Origin: Paraneptunicella sp964228975
GTDB taxonomy: Bacteria; Pseudomonadota; Gammaproteobacteria; Enterobacterales; Alteromonadaceae
NCBI GenBank assembly: GCA_964228975.1
Contig: CAXRCC010000023.1
Location: 1 to 5,569 of the forward strand
Length of the DNA: 5,569 nt
Direction: 5' to 3'
The translations under genes and the position numbers were made by a program. Shown here in pieces: positions 1 to 5,478 of the stretch. The notes beneath the pieces are model-generated. The model was not told the DNA's origin. It was given only the letters and a program-made list of their open reading frames with translations, and did no database searches. Positions within the stretch are counted from its first letter, which is position 1. Every line of letters starts with the position of its first letter.

Positions 1-434
1 GTTCCCAGAATTTGTACACCGCCTCGAAACGAACCGGGAAAACGACGAGTAAACTCCGTTATCGTCATTGCAACGGAATAAGGCTCCTGACCAGAAGAAC
101 AAGCGGCGCACCATATCTTTAGAGGTGTTGCTTTGCCTTTATGTTCAGGAAGCAAAGTATCCGTTAATAATTGGAATGGGTAGTTATCTCTAAACCAAAG
201 CGTTTCGTTGGTTGTCATTGCATCAACCACTTCATCCACCAGCCCTCGACACGTTTCGTTAACGACTTCATCAACCACGTCCGACAGCTTTTGATATCCA
301 TGTTTGCGCATTAACGGAGATAACCGACTTCGCACTAAATATTGCTTATTTTCGCCGAGCACGATACCACACCTGCGTTCAAGGAAACTCCTGAAGCGCA
401 AATAATCGTCATCATGAATTTGCTTATTCGGCAC
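1..434 (-). CDS. cheR: Chemotaxis protein methyltransferase CheR (partial, N-terminal half)
   Basis: CheR transfers methyl groups from S-adenosylmethionine to glutamates of chemoreceptors in the cytoplasm, which sets receptor adaptation. I translated it by hand on the minus strand: 144 codons are present and the C-terminal half lies beyond the left window edge (the family is usually about 270-290 residues). Residues about 8-70 match the helical N-terminal CheR domain (for example KQYLVRSRLSPLM, 30-42). TTNETLWFRD (74-83) is the linker motif before the methyltransferase domain, and IWCAACSSGQEPYSVAM (107-123) is the SAM-binding motif I. I chose the GTG start at 434 because AGGA lies 9 bases upstream and the N-terminus then has the usual length. 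A TTG codon 30 bases upstream in frame has no Shine-Dalgarno, and a stop lies just before it. It lies 167 bp downstream of cheV on the same strand. No clear terminator lies in the gap, so co-transcription with cheV is likely. The family call is firm. Confidence 0.93.
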   Translation of the reverse strand, partial: MPNKQIHDDDYLRFRSFLERRCGIVLGENKQYLVRSRLSPLMRKHGYQKLSDVVDEVVNETCRGLVDEVVDAMTTNETLWFRDNYPFQLLTDTLLPEHKGKATPLKIWCAACSSGQEPYSVAMTITEFTRRFPGSFRGGVQILG

Positions 435-443
435 TATATCTAT

Positions 444-447
444 TCCT
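444..447 (-). promoter_or_regulatory. Ribosome binding site of cheR
   Basis: AGGA on the minus strand lies 9 bases before the GTG at 434. It is the only Shine-Dalgarno-like sequence near a possible start, and it decides for GTG over the upstream TTG. Confidence 0.5.
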
Positions 448-601
448 GTAGCCTTGGTTTTCAATTGTTTTTACATCAGTTAGATTTATAGACTTTGCAT
501 TCGAACATGGAAAGGCCTATAAACTTCCCGCATATTTAGTTTTCTTCATTATTAAAAATAACTAAAGATAACACTTTGTTTGCGATCAAAGGACAAAGAC
601 G

Positions 602-1525
602 TTAGTCCGTTTCCATCCATTTTTGCACTGATGTTGCCAATTCGTCAGGGTGGAATTTCGCAATAAAATCATCCGCCCCCACTTTTTGTACCATTGCTTG
701 GTTAAACACTCCACTTAAGGACGTATGTAAGATAACGTGAAGCTTGGATAACTCCGGCGTACTTTTAATTTCTGCCGTTAATGTATAACCATCCATCTCC
801 GGCATTTCAATATCAGACACAATGACTGCTACTTTGTCGGTAACGTCCCCGGTCTCAGAAGCAAGCTCTTTCAATTTAATCAGTGCTTCTCGGCCATCCT
901 TCGCAACTTCGATGTTTAACCCCAAACTAGACAGGGCTTTTTTCACCTGGCTACGTGCCACAGAACTATCATCTGCAATGAAGATAATCTTGTCTCTTGG
1001 GTTATCCACTTTCACGGAGCTTGCAAACTCTTCACTTACTTCTGCATTTGCAGGGGAAATCTCATTAAGGATTTTTTCTACGTCAAGGATTTCAATCAAT
1101 TCTTTATCAACCTCGGTTACCGCAGTAAGGTAACTGGCTTTGCCCGTCCCTTCTGGCGGTGGCATGATTGATTCCCAATTGATGTTAATAATGCGCTCGA
1201 CCGAAGACACGAGAAAACCTTGAACGGTTCTGTTGTACTCAGCAATAATAATGAAGGAGTTGGTGACGTATTCTATCTTACGCCCCCCCATTGCCATGCT
1301 TAAGTCGATAACTGAAATGGTTTGGCCTCGAATATGCGCTACACCACGAATAAGTGAGTTTGATTTTGGAATTGAGGTAAGAGGTGGACACTGCAGTACC
1401 TCCCTTACTTTAAACACATTAATCCCAAAACGTTGTTTACCAGGAAGCTTGAACAATAGTAATTCAAGCCTGTTTTGACCAACTAGTTGGGTTCGTTGGT
1501 TTACAGAATCTAATATTCCAGCCAT
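602..1525 (-). CDS. cheV: Chemotaxis coupling protein CheV (CheW domain plus receiver domain)
   Basis: CheV couples chemoreceptors to the CheA kinase in the cytoplasmic array. Its phosphorylatable receiver domain is thought to tune coupling or act as a phosphate sink. The protein is 307 residues, normal for the family. Residues about 20-156 form the CheW-like domain (GVAHIRGQTISVIDL at 60-74 is typical). Residues about 178-305 form the receiver: acidic pair D185/D186 (IADDSS), predicted phospho-acceptor D238 in SDIEMPEMDGY, switch residue T268 in HTSLSG, and conserved K290 in IAKFHP. All the expected catalytic residues are present. A longer reading frame opens at a TTG at 1546, but the ATG at 1525 has TGAGGA four bases upstream and gives the family N-terminus MAGILDSVNQRT, so I start there. 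It is divergent from flgA and precedes cheR. I found no convincing sigma-54, sigma-28 or sigma-70 promoter for it in the 150 bp shared with flgA. Confidence 0.97.
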   Translation of the reverse strand: MAGILDSVNQRTQLVGQNRLELLLFKLPGKQRFGINVFKVREVLQCPPLTSIPKSNSLIRGVAHIRGQTISVIDLSMAMGGRKIEYVTNSFIIIAEYNRTVQGFLVSSVERIININWESIMPPPEGTGKASYLTAVTEVDKELIEILDVEKILNEISPANAEVSEEFASSVKVDNPRDKIIFIADDSSVARSQVKKALSSLGLNIEVAKDGREALIKLKELASETGDVTDKVAVIVSDIEMPEMDGYTLTAEIKSTPELSKLHVILHTSLSGVFNQAMVQKVGADDFIAKFHPDELATSVQKWMETD

Positions 1526-1529
1526 AAAA

Positions 1530-1535
1530 TCCTCA
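1530..1535 (-). promoter_or_regulatory. Ribosome binding site of cheV
   Basis: TGAGGA on the minus strand is followed by TTTT and the ATG at 1525. It would lie inside the reading frame if the TTG at 1546 were used, so it argues for the shorter protein. Confidence 0.75.
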
Positions 1536-1548
1536 GTAAGAGTCAAAC

Positions 1549-1564
1549 AGGCACAAAACTTGCG
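1549..1564 (+). promoter_or_regulatory. Sigma-54 promoter of flgA
   Basis: AGGCAC-AAAAC-TTGCG matches the sigma-54 consensus TGGCAC-N5-TTGCA with GG (1550-1551) and GC (1562-1563) exactly 10 bases apart. Only the first and last positions differ. Transcription would start near 1575, leaving a leader of about 100 bases before flgA. The element begins only 24 bp upstream of the cheV start codon on the opposite strand. In Vibrio-type polar flagella such promoters need an FlrA- or FlrC-type activator. The element is seen directly; its activity is inferred. Confidence 0.82.
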
Positions 1565-1652
1565 ATACCTTCATTAACCAACGCTAAGAGGTTGAAGACT
1601 GCCTGAAAGTTGACGATCTCTATATTTTATTTAAACGCCTTAATAGAAGCAT

Positions 1653-1665
1653 AGCCAAATTGGCT
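1653..1665. repeat. Perfect 13-bp inverted repeat just before flgA
   Basis: AGCCAA-A-TTGGCT is a perfect inverted repeat around a single central base and ends 10 bases before the ATG of flgA. As RNA it could fold only as a small AGCC/GGCT hairpin with a five-base loop. As DNA it looks like a binding site for a dimeric protein. No known factor is recognised. Confidence 0.4.
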
Positions 1666-1675
1666 GCAAGTGAAC

Positions 1676-2383
1676 ATGAAAAATATATCTGAGATGCTAA
1701 AAAGATTAAAATTTCCCGTATTCTTGCTAGCTATTAGCTCGTCGTTGCCTTTGACTGCACAACAACTGTCTGCACATCATGCAGTTACAGAAGCCGCAGA
1801 GCAATATGTTCGTAATAATATATCGCCGGAAATTGGTTCAACATTAACGGTTAAAGCCAAAGAAATTGATCAGAGAATAAAAGTACCGCATTGTCCGTTA
1901 CCTCTGGAAACGTCAAACTCTAACGCATTCAACCAAAGCAATGTCACCGTTAAAGTAAGTTGCCCCAGCAATGATTGGTTTATTTACTTGGTGGTCAAAG
2001 TGAAAGAGATGCAGCCTGTTGTTGTGCCTCATTCCGCACTATCTCCGGGCAGCGTGTTGACGTCTTCTGACTTAAAAGTCATCGAGGTGGAGAAAAGCCG
2101 ATTAAGAGGCACCACCTTTAGAAGCAAAGAAGCATTGATTGGTGCACGCTTAAAAAGGCGCAGCCGAGCTGATCATCCAATCAGTCCCAATATGCTGTGT
2201 TTTGTTTGCAAAGGCGATCCTGTCACTATAATGGCTGAAGTGGGCGGGATGACAATCAAGGCATCCGGGACCGCACAACAAGACGGGAATATAGGGGACA
2301 CTATTTTGGTCCGCAATAAGCGTTCGAAAAAGCGAGTTGATGCGAAAGTGATCAGTGTAAACGCGGTTAGAGTCCGAATCTAG
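1676..2383 (+). CDS. flgA: Flagellar basal body P-ring formation protein FlgA
   Basis: FlgA is a periplasmic chaperone needed to assemble FlgI into the P ring around the flagellar rod. The product is 235 residues. It has a Sec signal peptide (positive LKRLK, then hydrophobic FPVFLLAI, with likely cleavage after LTA at residue 28), an N-terminal domain, an SAF/antifreeze-like middle region (PVVVPHSALSPGSVLTSSDLK, about 114-134) and a beta-rich C-terminal domain (KGDPVTIMAEVGGMTIKASG, about 179-198). C73 and C96 are well placed for a disulfide in the N-terminal domain, and a second pair, C175-x2-C178, precedes the C-terminal domain. The reading frame also opens at a GTG six bases upstream. I prefer the ATG at 1676, but neither start has a strong Shine-Dalgarno (only AAGTG nearby). 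A sigma-54 element precedes the gene, and flgM-flgN follow in the same direction, as in Vibrio-type clusters. Confidence 0.93.
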   Translation: MKNISEMLKRLKFPVFLLAISSSLPLTAQQLSAHHAVTEAAEQYVRNNISPEIGSTLTVKAKEIDQRIKVPHCPLPLETSNSNAFNQSNVTVKVSCPSNDWFIYLVVKVKEMQPVVVPHSALSPGSVLTSSDLKVIEVEKSRLRGTTFRSKEALIGARLKRRSRADHPISPNMLCFVCKGDPVTIMAEVGGMTIKASGTAQQDGNIGDTILVRNKRSKKRVDAKVISVNAVRVRI

Positions 2384-2431
2384 CAATACTCAGTGATCAA
2401 AAAACATACGTAACAATCCTTGAAATATTTA

Positions 2432-2447
2432 CGGCAAAATCCTTGCA
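2432..2447 (+). promoter_or_regulatory. Sigma-54 promoter upstream of flgM (distal)
   Basis: CGGCAA-AATCC-TTGCA has GG (2433-2434) and GC (2445-2446) exactly 10 bases apart and differs from TGGCAC-N5-TTGCA at two positions. It starts 48 bp after the flgA stop, with a predicted start near 2458 and a leader of about 190 bases to flgM. The -12 half lies inside a perfect 10-bp palindrome, CCTTGCAAGG (2441-2450), and the octamer AATCCTTG occurs twice, 23 bp apart (2415 and 2438). Confidence 0.68.
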
Positions 2448-2519
2448 AGGCCAAAGAAATTCAGGCTATTTAAGATATTTTACTATAATTAAAGGGAGGC
2501 TTTCGCTACACTTACTGTC

Positions 2520-2540
2520 TGATCTTTTTAAGAAAGATCA
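2520..2540 (+). repeat. Hairpin / inverted repeat in the flgM leader
   Basis: TGATCTTT-TTAAG-AAAGATCA is a perfect 8-bp stem with a five-base loop, lying between the sigma-54 and sigma-28 elements of flgM. No T-run follows (TTGTGGTGG), so it does not look like an intrinsic terminator. It could be an operator, or a structure in the long sigma-54 transcript. It could also mark the 3' end of flgA read-through RNA. Confidence 0.5.
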
Positions 2541-2590
2541 TTGTGGTGGAAAGAAATGTCTCAAAACCGATAAAAAATGGTTATTTTCTC

Positions 2591-2617
2591 TAAAGTGCAG
2601 TGCGTTTCTGCCGATAT
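2591..2617 (+). promoter_or_regulatory. Sigma-28 (FliA) promoter of flgMN
   Basis: TAAAGTGC (2591-2598) and GCCGATAT (2610-2617) are separated by exactly 11 bases. This matches the flagellar sigma-28 consensus TAAAGTTT-N11-GCCGATAA with only three mismatches, in its less conserved positions. The start would be near 2624, giving a leader of about 27 bases with GTGGAAA as ribosome binding site. This fits flgM as a late gene made by the sigma factor that its own product inhibits. Confidence 0.9.
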
Positions 2618-2650
2618 AAAAGATGAATAATCAAGTAGTGGAAAATAGTT

Positions 2651-2983
2651 ATGGCTATCAATAACGTAGGCAATACAGGGCATAAGCCTCAGTTGGAGAG
2701 TCAGAAACTCAATCAACAGCAGGCCCAAGCCGCAGCGAGTGAACAAAAAGCGCAATCGCAGGCCGCCGCATCTGCACCGAAACAGGATTCTGTTTCTTTA
2801 ACGCAGTCTGCACAGCAAATTTCTCAAGTTCAGAAGAAAGGCTCTGATGCGCCAGTAAACTCTGAAAAAGTTGAGAAGTTGAAAAAAGCAATTCAGAACG
2901 GTGAATACAAAGTTAATCCTGAAGTTTTAGCTAGTAAGATCGCTAAATCAGAATCAGAAATCTTTGGACTCGCTAAAGGCTAA
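2651..2983 (+). CDS. flgM: Negative regulator of flagellin synthesis FlgM (anti-sigma-28 factor)
   Basis: FlgM binds FliA (sigma-28) in the cytoplasm and blocks late flagellar genes. It is exported through the flagellar apparatus, or in polar systems through the sheathed filament, once the hook is complete. The product is 110 residues. It has a low-complexity Gln/Ala/Ser-rich N-terminal half (about 12-60), as expected for the disordered export region, the conserved DSVSLTQSAQQI (46-57), and the C-terminal sigma-binding helices (APVNSEKVEKLKKAIQNGEY, 67-86, then VNPEVLASKIAKSESEIF). Length and layout are normal. The ATG has GTGGAAA upstream. It is preceded by sigma-54 and sigma-28 promoters, and flgN begins 14 bases after its stop, so the two form one operon. 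Confidence 0.95.
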   Translation: MAINNVGNTGHKPQLESQKLNQQQAQAAASEQKAQSQAAASAPKQDSVSLTQSAQQISQVQKKGSDAPVNSEKVEKLKKAIQNGEYKVNPEVLASKIAKSESEIFGLAKG

Positions 2984-2997
2984 GGGTGATTTAAAGT

Positions 2998-3414
2998 ATG
3001 TCGTTGAGTGAAGCTCTAAAACAACAAATCACCCAGCTTTCTGAGCTTAAGCAACTTCTCGACAACGAACTTCAACTGATTACTGCGCGTGATGCAGAAG
3101 CCCTTCTTAAGCTGGTTGAAAATAAACAGTCAACCCTCGACAAAATTCAAGAACAGGACGTAGTAATTGCATCGTTATATGATGCGAAAATGGCGTACCC
3201 TGAAGATGTTCAAAACATGCTTGCGGATGCTAAAGAATTGCTTGAAGCATGTAAGTACGGTACGCAAGTTAATGCAAAGGCCGTTGAACAAGGCCAATTG
3301 AGGCTGGAGCATCTAAGGAAGTTACTCATTGAAACACGTAACAAAGAGTCGATGACTTACGATAAGTCCGGCCGTGCTCAAGGTGGGTCATCTTTAGGCA
3401 GCATTAAAGCTTAA
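2998..3414 (+). CDS. flgN: Flagellar export chaperone FlgN
   Basis: FlgN is a cytoplasmic chaperone that holds the hook-filament junction proteins FlgK and FlgL and brings them to the flagellar export gate. The product is 138 residues, normal for the family, and almost entirely helical with heptad-like Leu spacing (ALKQQITQLSELKQLLDNEL, 6-25; LRLEHLRKLLIETR, 101-114). The tail, with MTYDKSGRAQGG, resembles FlgN C-termini of marine gammaproteobacteria. AAGGGTG, overlapping the flgM stop codon, is the likely ribosome binding site, about 11 bases from the ATG. The 14-bp gap to flgM and the lack of a promoter between them indicate co-transcription. Recognition rests on helical pattern, size and position after flgM more than on catalytic motifs. 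Confidence 0.9.
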   Translation: MSLSEALKQQITQLSELKQLLDNELQLITARDAEALLKLVENKQSTLDKIQEQDVVIASLYDAKMAYPEDVQNMLADAKELLEACKYGTQVNAKAVEQGQLRLEHLRKLLIETRNKESMTYDKSGRAQGGSSLGSIKA

Positions 3415-3445
3415 TATTCTCAAACCTTTACTAAGCTTTTCTTTT
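3406..3445 (+). terminator. Possible intrinsic terminator of flgMN
   Basis: AAAGCTTA (3406-3413) pairs perfectly with TAAGCTTT (3432-3439), followed by TCTTTT. The stem overlaps the flgN stop codon. The loop is long (18 bases) and the stem is AT-rich, so it would be a weak terminator. Confidence 0.4.
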
Positions 3446-3555
3446 CGATTTTACCCTATAATCATCAGTCACTCCCTGACGTTTTATACACTGATTATTG
3501 CGCATTACTTCTTTCTCTGACTCCTTTCTTTAAACGATACCCTCTCTAGGCCAAA
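3415..3555. other. Convergent intergenic region between flgN and flgP
   Basis: I see no gene in these 141 bp. Besides the weak flgN terminator they hold an imperfect inverted repeat. ATAATCATCAGT (3458-3469) pairs with ACTGATTAT (3490-3498) if two bases bulge out, and a smaller GTCA-CTCCC-TGAC lies between. It could end transcription from either side, but no clear T-run follows it on the minus strand. Confidence 0.3.
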
Positions 3556-4017
3556 TTAAAAGTAATGAACATCTTTAATTCGTTTAGGACGAGCGGTAGA
3601 AATATAAATATCGTAAACCTTTTTGAAATCCAAACTTAGCTCTGTAGCGTAGGTATCATCGCCAACAGGATAGGTTTTCAACACTTCAGCACCACGAATA
3701 ACCCCTTGAACCGACGATTGTAGCTGTGTATTCGTCAGAATTAATTTTTCTAAAGATTGGTTACCGCCAATTTTCTGACCATAAACTTGCTCGGTCAGCT
3801 CGCGATACGCATCCAATTTAGACGCCTTAATCGCCATAATCATTTTAGTTGAATCGGTACTACCTGGTTGAGCCGAAATAGGCGCATAGCCGACCGCTTT
3901 AATAACAGGGTAACTGCTGGGTTGAACGTATTCCCACTCAACTTGTTTATCATAAATTGCCCCGCAACCAGAAAGGCCAAGGAGCCCAATAACAGCAAGT
4001 CCAATCTTGGCATTCAT
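3556..4017 (-). CDS. flgP: Flagellar outer-membrane lipoprotein FlgP (LPP20 family)
   Basis: FlgP is an outer-membrane lipoprotein that forms a disk or ring around the polar flagellar motor in Vibrio and Campylobacter, and is needed for motility. The product is 153 residues: a lipoprotein signal peptide (MNAKIGLAVIGLLGLSGC) with lipobox LSGC and lipidated C18, followed by G19. There is no Asp at +2, so sorting to the outer membrane is expected. An LPP20-type domain follows from about 35 to 140, with KASKLDAYRELTEQVYGQKI (64-83) as its helix. The frame opens earlier (4071), but the ATG at 4017 has AAGAGG six bases upstream and places the signal peptide at the N-terminus. It is convergent with flgN and divergent from flgT. 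In Vibrio flgP usually follows flgO; no flgO is present here. LPP20 lipoproteins also occur outside flagella, so the call leans partly on context. Confidence 0.88.
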   Translation of the reverse strand: MNAKIGLAVIGLLGLSGCGAIYDKQVEWEYVQPSSYPVIKAVGYAPISAQPGSTDSTKMIMAIKASKLDAYRELTEQVYGQKIGGNQSLEKLILTNTQLQSSVQGVIRGAEVLKTYPVGDDTYATELSLDFKKVYDIYISTARPKRIKDVHYF

Positions 4018-4023
4018 AATGCA

Positions 4024-4029
4024 CCTCTT
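4024..4029 (-). promoter_or_regulatory. Ribosome binding site of flgP
   Basis: AAGAGG on the minus strand lies six bases before the ATG at 4017. It fixes the start of the lipoprotein and rejects the in-frame extension to 4071. Confidence 0.75.
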
Positions 4030-4154
4030 AAGAATGTATCCATTTATACAAGTTTTATTGGCAATTAACATACAAAAACCATGCCGTTATGACACCCTTT
4101 CTTTATTCTTACCTATTTGCTCAATCATTCTTATTTTACGCGGACTTTTAAAAT

Positions 4155-4170
4155 AGGTACAAAACGTGCA
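4155..4170 (+). promoter_or_regulatory. Sigma-54 promoter of flgT
   Basis: AGGTAC-AAAAC-GTGCA has GG (4156-4157) and GC (4168-4169) exactly 10 bases apart and differs from TGGCAC-N5-TTGCA at three positions. Its N5 spacer, AAAAC, is identical to that of the flgA element. The predicted start is near 4181, with a leader of about 124 bases. It lies in the 287-bp gene-free region between flgP and flgT. The same region also holds a 7-base direct repeat ATTCTTA (4105 and 4127, 22 bp apart) and a perfect palindrome GCGATATCGC (4224-4233). For flgP, on the other strand, I see only weak candidates. Confidence 0.72.
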
Positions 4171-4304
4171 TAAACGCCAGTAAAAAGTCGAAACCAAGTT
4201 TTTGACACTGAATGACGACATCCGCGATATCGCTTGAAGCAGTATAAACGGATCGCTCTATTTCATTTCAGTAGCTCAATTACTTTTTAAAACGGTGATT
4301 TCTG

Positions 4305-5465
4305 ATGAATAAGATTCTGCTTAGCGCGATATTTGTTCTTATAGTAGGACTCAGTCCGACGGCATCAGCCATTTGGTTTGAAGCAAGCGGTCAAGCCGTG
4401 ATCAGTAACGGTAACAAACAACTTGCTCGCCAAGAAGCAACGCAAGAAGCGATTAAACAAGCACTATTATTTTCCGGCGCGTCGGTTACCAGTGTGCAAA
4501 ATATGGCGCAAGGCTTGTTGCAGGACGACCGTTTTGAAGTGCGCTCTTCTGGCGAGGTGTCTGATATTGAGCTGATTAATGAAACGTACGAAGGCGACGT
4601 CGTGACCGTTTCAATTCGCGCTGATATTTTCCCCCAAGATATGCAATGCCAAGCCGCGGATTACAAAAAAAATATCGCTACTGCTTGGCTTCCCTTAGCC
4701 AACCGACAACAAGCCACCATTGGCAATGTTTTTGGTATTGGCAAGCCGATATCAGGGCTGATCAAAGAGGAGTTTAATACTTACGCTCGATACTCACACA
4801 TTAATCATATTCAGCCGACTTATCTATCGCCCAATATGCCACAGCTTTCACGACAAGCAATGGATTTGGCACGGAAAAAACAGTCACAGTTTGTGCTTTT
4901 GGGCGAAGTACAAAACCTGAGTGTTGACGAACCTAACGAGTCTTATACTGATTACCTAACCTTTTGGAGCAGCAAATCAGTCATGCGTCATATCGCCATT
5001 CACATCAAGTTGCTCGACGGCTCAACAGGCGATTTATTGTTAGACCAAACTTTTCGTGCAGAAGCACAATGGCCTTTTGATCGATTCGAAAGCCTTGATA
5101 TTAATAGCGCGAAATTGTGGCGTTCAAGCTTTGGCGCTGGCGTAAAGCAAGTTGTTCAATCTATTGCTCAACAAGTGGATGAAACCCTGAGTTGTCTTCC
5201 ATCCTACGGAAGGATTATTCGGGTTCAAAACAACCAACTTTCGGCCAGTATCGGCTCATCTCAAGGCGTAAAACAAGGTGACCAACTTAAGATATTTCAA
5301 ATGAAGCAGTTCTTTAATGTGGATGGTACATCACATTATCAATATGAAATTCACCCAACAACGGTACAAGTCGCCAAGGTTTACCACAACCATTCCGTTT
5401 TGCGTCCAATCGGCGGTGTGCCTCTTGCCAATATTCAACCTAATGATTACGTTGTAAGGCAGTAA
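4305..5465 (+). CDS. flgT: Flagellar H-ring assembly protein FlgT
   Basis: FlgT is a periplasmic protein that forms the H ring around the LP ring of the polar flagellum. In Vibrio it is needed to place MotX/MotY and the stator. The product is 386 residues, close to the Vibrio protein. Residues 1-22 are a Sec signal peptide (hydrophobic LLSAIFVLIVGL, cleavage after TASA). The FlgT N-terminal domain runs from about 24 to 110, starting IWFEASGQAVI and containing the ARQEATQEAIKQAL helix. The middle domain runs from about 115 to 290, and the C-terminal domain from about 295 to 386 (GRIIRVQNNQLSASIGSSQG, then GDQLKIFQM). C115 and C287 flank the middle domain and could form a disulfide. GGTGA lies about eight bases before the ATG. 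A sigma-54 element lies upstream and a strong hairpin follows the stop. Its presence implies a Vibrio-like motor with MotX/MotY encoded elsewhere. Confidence 0.93.
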   Translation: MNKILLSAIFVLIVGLSPTASAIWFEASGQAVISNGNKQLARQEATQEAIKQALLFSGASVTSVQNMAQGLLQDDRFEVRSSGEVSDIELINETYEGDVVTVSIRADIFPQDMQCQAADYKKNIATAWLPLANRQQATIGNVFGIGKPISGLIKEEFNTYARYSHINHIQPTYLSPNMPQLSRQAMDLARKKQSQFVLLGEVQNLSVDEPNESYTDYLTFWSSKSVMRHIAIHIKLLDGSTGDLLLDQTFRAEAQWPFDRFESLDINSAKLWRSSFGAGVKQVVQSIAQQVDETLSCLPSYGRIIRVQNNQLSASIGSSQGVKQGDQLKIFQMKQFFNVDGTSHYQYEIHPTTVQVAKVYHNHSVLRPIGGVPLANIQPNDYVVRQ

Positions 5466-5478
5466 CGACTTTTAACAC

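Noticed and set aside
515..528. Minus-strand GG-N10-GC upstream of cheR
   Set aside because: The spacing fits sigma-54, but the flanking bases (GGAAG, then AGGCC) barely match TGGCAC-N5-TTGCA, and cheR is expected to be read from cheV.
562..600. Inverted repeats of CTTTG/CAAAG after the cheV stop
   Set aside because: The stems are only 5-6 bp, have alternative pairings and lack a T-run on the minus strand, so they are not a credible terminator.
822..1478. Plus-strand open frames within cheV (822-1133 and 1233-1478)
   Set aside because: They lie wholly antisense to cheV, show no domain pattern and have no promoter or ribosome binding site.
2566..2574. ACCGATAAA as a second sigma-28 -10 element before flgM
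   Set aside because: The -35 position reads TGGAAAGA, a poor match, and the element 37 bp downstream is far better.
2150..2891. Minus-strand open frames opposite flgA and flgM (2150-2386, 2561-2755, 2709-2891)
   Set aside because: They are antisense shadows of well-supported genes; one would also cover the flgM sigma-28 promoter.
4043..4048. TATAAA on the minus strand as a sigma-70 -10 element for flgP
   Set aside because: No -35 hexamer lies at 16-18 bp spacing, and the sequence is common in this AT-rich DNA.
3868..4068. Plus-strand open frame of 66 residues opposite the flgP 5' end
   Set aside because: It is antisense to the FlgP signal peptide, with no ribosome binding site and no recognisable product.
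4083..4096. Minus-strand GG-N10-GC upstream of flgP
   Set aside because: It is well placed for flgP (about 65 bp from the ATG), but only GG and GCA agree with the consensus. It is kept as a weak candidate and not annotated.
4745..4752. GCCGATAT inside flgT resembling a sigma-28 -10 element
   Set aside because: There is no TAAAG at the proper distance upstream (ATGTTTTT instead), and it lies within coding sequence with no gene start following.
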